Below are positions 15,401 to 24,100 of a stretch of DNA of 64,000 nt, piece by piece (the stretch's first letter is position 1; every line of letters starts with the position of its first letter). The notes under the pieces are model-generated. The model searched no databases and was not told where the DNA came from. It saw nothing but the letters and a program-made list of their open reading frames with translations. Source of the stretch: Monomorium pharaonis (taxonomy: Eukaryota > Arthropoda > Insecta > Hymenoptera > Formicidae); assembly GCF_013373865.1 (NCBI RefSeq), contig NC_050471.1, positions 17,603,047 to 17,667,046 of the forward strand, in the 5' to 3' direction. Made by a program: the position numbers and the translations under genes.

Positions 15401-15526
15401 ATCTGTGCTGTTAGAAACTAAGCTTAATAAGGAAGCAGCAGATTGAAATCTGCTGCGATATCATGCTCGAGTTTGCTGGCATATTGCCGGCAAGCTGCTA
15501 GCATTTTGCTTGCTGGGTATATATAT

Positions 15527-15578
<52 letters not shown>

Positions 15579-18500
15579 CAGATAAGCAAAAGTACAACTC
15601 TCTCTGTTTTTCTCCTTACTATCTGCGACTCTTTAGGTTTAAAATTAATAATCGATATATATATATATATATATTACAGAGTAATTAATATTATTAATTT
15701 TAAACCTAAAGAGTCGCAGATAGTAAGGAGAAAAACACAGAGAGAGAAAGAGAGGGAAAGAGGAAAAGAGAGAAAAAAGAATAAAAGTAAAGAAGACGAA
15801 AAATAGGTAATAGAAAGAGACTGTGACACTTATTCTTATAACGTTATCAATATTTAACAGATGCACAACTCTATGTTACACTTCATCTATTTAATCATCA
15901 GCACTGATGTAAAATTAAATAATCAGTGAGTAACAAACTCAGATTTACATTGGTGTCGATAAAATAAATAAGATGTTGTGAGATATAGAATTGTGATCAG
16001 TTAAATGTTGCTGTAATTGTTAATCAATATTAACTATTAATTAGCTTGAATAAAACTTTAAATAATCGTTTTTAATAACACTAATTTTTATTCTTTGGTT
16101 TACAAGTAACATATATAATTGCTAGTATCTTGGTGACAAAAGATAGTCCATATCCTTACAACATTATCAATATTTAACCAATGTACAACTCTATACATTA
16201 CACCTCATCTATTTAATCATCAACGCCAATGTAAAATTAAGAACAAAATTACCTTTTTAAAAAAGATAAAAAAGAACGTCAAGTGTGTGGTTTTTCTTTA
16301 AAGAAAAAAATTACAAAATCCAAGATAATACTTTTGATCATATCAAATACAACCTAAGTGATATATAATTTGTAAACATTACAAAATGCATAATATCCAA
16401 ACCAAATTACCTTTTTAGAAAAGGTAAAAAAAGTGCGCCAAGTGTATGGTTTTTCTTTAAGAAAAAAATCATAAAATTCAAGAATACTTTTAATAAATTC
16501 AACCTAAGTAATATTTTTTATAACAAAAAAATCACAAATCCAAGGTAAAACTTTTGATCAAATTCAACCTAAGTAATATACATAAATAAAAAATTATTGT
16601 ATTCACACATACACACACACACAAATTAATTTCTTCACAAAAATAATAATATGTAAATATTTTGCGTCAATTAAGAATAAACACAACAAAAAAAGTGTTA
16701 AATTTTTTCTCTACAAAAATAATGATATAAAGAAATATGCGCCCATCTATAAAAATAGATGTTTATTCTTTGGTTGTCATTCAGTTTGGTTTTTCATCAA
16801 GCTTGTATTAGACTAGAGATTGATATTAGGATTGAATTGAAATGTAACCAATGAGGAACAAAACCAATATTCTTTAACTTTGCTTTGAATCAAATTCCAA
16901 TTCAATCTCAATCCCTAATCTGATATGGCTTTAAGGGGAAATATACCCTTGAGAGAGCAAAATCAAGGGTCATTTTTGACAATTTATTTAAGAAAGACAA
17001 AGCGACATTTTTAAATTCGGTTTTTTATACATGTTAATACAAGTCTTGAGGTAAAAAAAGTTTTTTTTTAAATCATTTCGAAATAAAATGACGGCGCAGT
17101 GGCTGATGAAAGAAAACTCCTTTTTTTCATAGTCCTTCACGGGCGTACTCGTACAGGTCACAATTTTCAACTTAAGACAAAAAATAAAAAAGATATGGAA
17201 ATTAGATATAAAAAACTAGAAACGTACGTAGAATTTTTCAAAAATATTTATTTAAAAAAAATGGCGTCAATATAAAGGAAAAAGTGTATTTTTTATCGAA
17301 AAAATCAGTCGATTTTCAATCATAAAATCGTTAAATTTTAACTTATCGAAAAAATCCTACGTACTTTTCTAGAAAATGTAATTAGAAAGCTACAGCTAAA
17401 ATTTTAAGTCGATCGGTTCAAAACTGAAGGCGCTATGAATACGCTCGTGTCAAAAAACATAGTTTCGAGAAAAACGCGTTTAAAGTTTCAGGTACTATAA
17501 AATCATGGAAATTTAGTGTTTACCTTTAATCGGCAATGCCCGGACCATACAATTGTCCTTCTAAATTTAGTAGATTTAATAAAAGTGGACAGTCGATAAC
17601 ATGTATTTGCCGCCCTGATGACTTCAAAATTTAAAAAACAAGCATTCGGAAAATTTTCTCCAAATACTGAAAATCAGCACTGAAACCTTCCTCGGAAAAT
17701 TAAATTTTTGAACCACTTAAAAAATTTTCCCCCTCATAAAACCTTTTGGATATCATTTTTGGAGTTAAGGGACCTTTTAAGCCAATTTAAAAAAAAAGGG
17801 GGGGGGGGTGAAAAAATATTTACAAAAGTATATCCCCCTTAAGATTGTCTTAAGTTTGTCTTTACAATTTTGTTAACTATAAAAGTTATTTAATTATAAA
17901 TTTAAGAAAATCTTAAATACAAAATCAAACTATGAATATCATCTTTTTGTATTAAATTATTGGCTGCTATGCGCCGATGTGAGGCTGCTGCGCAAAAACA
18001 ATTGTCAGGAAGCATATTAGCAAGAAATAAAGGACATAATATTGAGCTGGCAAGTAAGTATTTTAATACAAATAAATTACAATATTACAAATAAATATTT
18101 TAATACAAATAAATATTTTACTATAAAAACTTTGCACTGTTAAACCGAATAATTTACCAGCTCTTTTTCTTTTGTGCGTGCATCTAAATGTGTGTGTGTG
18201 TGTGTGTGGGGGGGGGGGGGTGGTGTGTGTGTGTTTAGTATATAACTTAGTTTATAAGGAAGCGATTTTTAATATCTTAGCATTTACAGCATGCGTACGT
18301 TCAAATGTTTCTCTTTTTCTCTTTCTCTTATGCGTGGGTGTACAATGTTATACGTATTATTTTAATATATAAATTAGTTTATAAGAAAGCAATTTTGTAT
18401 TAAAACAAATTATTCGGTTTAACGGCGCAAAGTTTTTATAGTAATATATTTATTTGTATTAAAATATTTATTTGTAATATTGTAATTTATTTGTATTAAA

Positions 18501-21072
18501 ATACTTATTTGCCAGCTCAATATTATGTCCTTTATTTCTTGCTAATATGCTTCCTGACAATTGTTTTGTACAGGCGCGCAGCAGCCTCACATCGGCGCAC
18601 ACCAGCCAATAATTTAATACAAAAGGATGATATTCATAGTTTGATCTTGTATTTAAGATTTTCTTAAATTTCAATCCCAATATCAAGTCTGATTCAAGCT
18701 TAATGAAAAACCAAACTATCAATGCCAGCCAAAAAATAAACATCTATTTTTATAGATTGACGCATATTTCTTTGTATCATTTTTGTAGAGAAAAACTTAA
18801 TACTCTCATTTCGTAGTGTTTATTCTTAATTGGCGCAAAATATTTACATATCATTATTTTTATAGAGAAATTAATTTGTGTGTGTAAATACAATAATTTT
18901 TTATTTATGTATATTACTTAGATTGAATTTGATCAAAAGTTTTATCTTGGATTTTTTCGTTATAAAAAAATATTACTTAGGTTAAATTTATCAAAAGTAT
19001 TTTTAAATTTCCTAATTTTTCTTAAAAGAAAAAAAAAAAAAAGGGCGCACACTTGGCGCGCTTTTTACCTTTTTAAAAAAGGTAATTTGGTTTGATCTCA
19101 GAAACGGCTAAACCGATCGAGTACTAACTAGGCTCAATCGAAAGTTTGATATCGATTTATATTAAAAAACTTTTTATTTTTCCTTTACATGCCCTATGAG
19201 ATATTGCGACGCAAAGTCCAAAACGCCAAAATTTCAGTTAAGATACGTTGTCGTCAACCTTGTAGGTATCTCTACGAGAGTCGACGAATGAAAAACGAAA
19301 TTGCATCTCGTGTATCTGCATATTTATATGAACTAAAACATCTATTTTATTACTATTCTTTAGCCAGTATTCATAATTAAGATATTGGCTGCTTTACGTC
19401 TATACAAGGATGGAATGAAGAAGAAAAATAATATAAAGCAGACAAATATTTTATTACAACTAAATGTTTTATTATAAATATTTTTTCAAAAAACTTGGCG
19501 CTGTTAAACCGAATACATGTGCACAAGGGAGAGGGACAGAAAAAGAGAGGCGAGAAAGAAGAGAGAGGGGAGGGGGGAGAGAGGAAGGAAAAACGGGGGA
19601 GAGAAGAAAGAGACAGAGAGATCAATATAATGACAATTAATATATTTATATATTATTTACTCAGAGTGTATATTTACTCAGAGGTTTTAGCAGCGCCAAG
19701 TTTTTTGAAAAAAATATTTATTTTTAATAAGACATTTAATTGTAATAAAATATTTGTCTGTTTTACATTATATTTCTTCCATCCTTGTATGGGCACAAAG
19801 CAGCCAATATCTTAATTATGAATACTGGCCAAAGAATAGTAATAGAATAGATGTTTTAGTTCATATTCATTATTATAATTAACGAAAAATATTTTGATAT
19901 CATTATTTTTGTAGAAAAAGTTAATGTGTATTACTTAGGTTAAATTTCATCAAAAGTATCATCTTAGATTTTTGTGATATATATAAATATCCATTATTAA
20001 AATTAGCACAAAATTATTTGTTATCATTATTTTTGTAGAGAGTTAATGTGTATTACTTGGGTTGAATTTTATCTAAAGTATCATCTTAGTAAAACCATAT
20101 ACTTGGCGCCTTTTTTTACCTTTTTTAAAAAGATAATTTTTCTTATCCACTTCGTTATCTATCTTCCTTTCCCTTATGGCTCTGCAATTGATTAATAATA
20201 TCTTAAGACAGTATTTCAGATGGTCTTAACCTTTAAAGGGCGGGATGGTCCATATATGAGCCAGCAACAAATTGTATAGAACATATAGGTTGTATATGTG
20301 TATAAATTTAAAAAATTCAAAATTTTAATGGAAAAATGTCAAACCTCTAAAGATTAAAAGTCGAATACCAATTATAATATATCTAGACCGAGTGTTAAAG
20401 AATGAAAATCGATATTTATGTAAAGGACTCTGTTTAAAGACTAGAACCAGGAAACCAAATTAGCTCTGATTAAGCCATAAAAATTGTGACAAAAAATACA
20501 TGTGGTATTGCAACTTAATGCCAAAAACTTTAAAGAATTGAATTGCAATACTACACATCTCATAGCAGATAACCAAACATTGCTTTCATATACTTCTATA
20601 ATTTCCTATATTCAATATAGACTTTTAAACTGTTAAGTTTTTGTATATACATGCACATATGAACAAGAAAGAACAAAGACACAAAATTGTTTGTAAACCA
20701 TGTATGTTTTAAAAACCGACTAATCATACACATGTGTAATATTTAAGTATTTAATTTATTTTTATATTAATAGATATCATTTTTATAAAAGTGTAAAAAT
20801 AACAAAAAAATAAGTACTTAAATGATAAATAATTATAGACAGGCAACAACGAGATTAAAATATCATGTCAATTGCACATTCACTTTTGAATTTACATCTG
20901 AATTAGAATTTACTCCTATTGTCACTAATTTTGTAAATAAAAATTTACAAGTCACAAAAATGTACACAAATGTACCCGTATGAGTATGCCATATTGCTAA
21001 TCAATTGTTAATATTTTGCATTTAGAGAAAAATGATCAAGAAAACAATTTTGTGTGTGTGAGAGAGAGAGAG

Positions 21073-21113
<41 letters not shown>

Positions 21114-24100
21114 TGTCAGATTTCTAGTTTTTCCCATAGTAAATAATACTTTATTCACATTTTTAATTCTCTTATAATATGTAATGCCTTACCAATCTTT
21201 CCACCCTTGGCATAGGGAGCCAGCAAGTCCACTACCTTGATGCCCGTGACTAGAATTTCTTGTTCAACGGACATGTCTACAAACTCGGGAGCGTCTGCAT
21301 GAATAGGAGCCAGCTTGTCCGTGGGAATAGGTCCGCGCTCGTCAATAGGTTCACCAATGACATTGATGATGCGGCCCAAAGTCTCAGCTCCCACAGGAAT
21401 ACGAATAGGATATCCAGAATCCAACACATTTTGACCACGTACCAAGCCTTCTGTACCTAAAACAAGAATAATCTATTACTTAATCCTTAATCTATTAAAT
21501 TGTATTCATGTACAAATATAATTAACCCTAATCCGTCCAATGTTTTTTCCGCAACTTAAAGAGTTAATGGCAGTCAGTAACTTTGAAAAAATCGATTTTT
21601 CAATTTTGCTATTTCCTGAAAGTTTCAAGCTAATTAAAAAGGACGGATTAAAAGGGATGGAGTTATAGAGCTTTAATGATTGCTGTTCGGAGCAGGTAGT
21701 CCGGCGGCAGCTGCTCTCTGCTTTTGTTAGGAATACTGGTGTGTATATCTGTATTGATATTTTAAAAGCAACTCTGTCAGAAGAAGGTACTCTGTATGGC
21801 CTTGGAATAGACGACTCAGTGTAAGTTAAGAAAAAAAATTTTTAACTCAATCAAATTAGAACTTGAAACTTTAAATGCGTTTTTCTCGAAACAGCATTTT
21901 TCAAATCGGTGAGCAAGATTGCTGAAAAACGGTTCAAGGTATAGCTCTGAAATTTTAAGACTTCTTTTGCACATAATTAGGAGGTCCCTGATCGAAGGAT
22001 TTTTTATTTTCTTAACTACTTTTTTTTATTATCAAAATAAACGTTTCTTTTTTAGGTAAAAATTGAGTTTTTACTTCCAATGTCCGCCATTTTCCAATTA
22101 ATCTTCCAAAATCCTTCAATCAGAGACCCACCAAACTAATATATTTTCTAAATCCATCCGTATTTTTATTTACAGATGATCCAGTCCCAAGAAACCTTTC
22201 TCACCACAAGCCACCTTTTTTAAAAGGCCATCCACACCATCAGCTGTTATGCCCAAACAAATGAATATTTTTGCATGAAAATTTTTGTAGACATTCCTTA
22301 AAACTTACTTTATAATACATTAAAATTGTTGTTTTAATTAAAAATATAAACAAGTCTCCGAAAAAAAATCGCAAAAAAAGAGCGTTTTTTAGCCTGCTGA
22401 CTGCCACTAATCCTTTAACCTCTCCAACCAGAGTATTTCATGTGCAGTGCGTTGCATTGTGTTAAAAACCTTAAAAAATTCACAAAAATGTTTATAATAT
22501 CTTTATACATTCGATTAAAAATCAATGTAAAAAAAATTTGAAAATTATTTTTTTTATAACAGTTATTCGTTGAAAAACACATTACCACTAACAACTATTA
22601 GAAATGGGAGAACATAAATGACCATGGTTGGAGAGATTAGGATTAATAAAATTTTCACTATATTTTATACATGAGAAATGTAAGACTACAAAATTCGCAG
22701 AACTTTTATATACTGCATTCTATAATATTTGAAAAAATATTTACCATCCATAGCAATAGTGCGCACTGTGTTTTCTCCAAGATGCTGGGCAACTTCTAGT
22801 ACTAGCCTGGGTGTACGATTCTGAACTTCCAAGGCATTAAGAATAGGTGGGAGAGCGTCTTCAAATTGTACATCAACAACAGCACCAATGACAGCAACTA
22901 CCTTTCCTTGTGCACCACCTTTGGGCGCAGTTGCAGCTTTGGCTGCATAATCTCTCCCTATTTAAAATAATTAAATTTTACATTTAAGCTTTAAGGAATA
23001 TGTACAATATATACATTTTTAGAACATACTTATTTTTGCTAATTTTTGCAACAAATGTTAAAATTTTATTTAAATTCTTTGAACAAAGATATTCAGGATG
23101 TCTTAAATCAATGTAATAACAATAGCATCATAAATGTTGTATAAGAACAACTATATGATTATATCATGCTACTAACAAGGAACCAGTCAGAATCGATTTA
23201 ATTCTCATTGAAATATGTTATTAAAGGTCAGTAGGAATAATGGATTAACTCATCTATTTCATTTGTGGTACAGATATATATCTGTACTCTAGCATATTTT
23301 ATCTTGTAGAAGAAATATTTTGCTATTAGATTTTTTTAGCTAATTTTTTTATGAACCTGCAAAAGTTTCTTGAAACTTAAAAGACAGATTTTATAATTTA
23401 CTTTTTAAATTATTCTAATAAATGATATTATTTGCATCTTTTACTTATGGTACAAGTGCAATTGTATCTAAATATATTGTGTCTCAGCAATATTTTTGCA
23501 ATAAGCCTTTTTTGATTATTTTTACGAAGCTGCAAAATTTTCTAAAAATATTCTGCAACTTATTCCTTCAAACATAATAGATAAATAAGTGCACAGTTCA
23601 GTAGACTTTGAAAGGTATATAAATTCACAAGTAAATATTAGCACAAAGATCCATAACCAAACAAGGCTTATCTCTCTATTAGTTTTGTTTTTATATCTAT
23701 ATTCTCTTATTTTACCTTCATATAATAAATAAAATTATCTACATCTCAGCTACAGTACAGATTGAGTGAGATTTCAGAATAAATTTTTACTTTATATCTT
23801 TAAAAAATTGTTTTTTAAAAAACGCAGACAATTCTCTTGATTACAAATATTGTAATCATATTGCGATTTTTACAATATTTTAATTGTGATTTATTAAAAA
23901 TTCGTCTCTATCTCTTCAATTATCTCCATAGTCTTTCTTGGTAGGGGGGATGCTGAAGACACAGGTCTATTTTATCCATAAAATGCTGTAATTTTTGTCA
24001 AAAGACTATCTTATTGCTTTTAGATTTAGAAATTCTTTTGAAGAATAAAAGTATATGTATTACTATTAGTCTGGATTGTGGAACTTATCCCAAAAATAAA

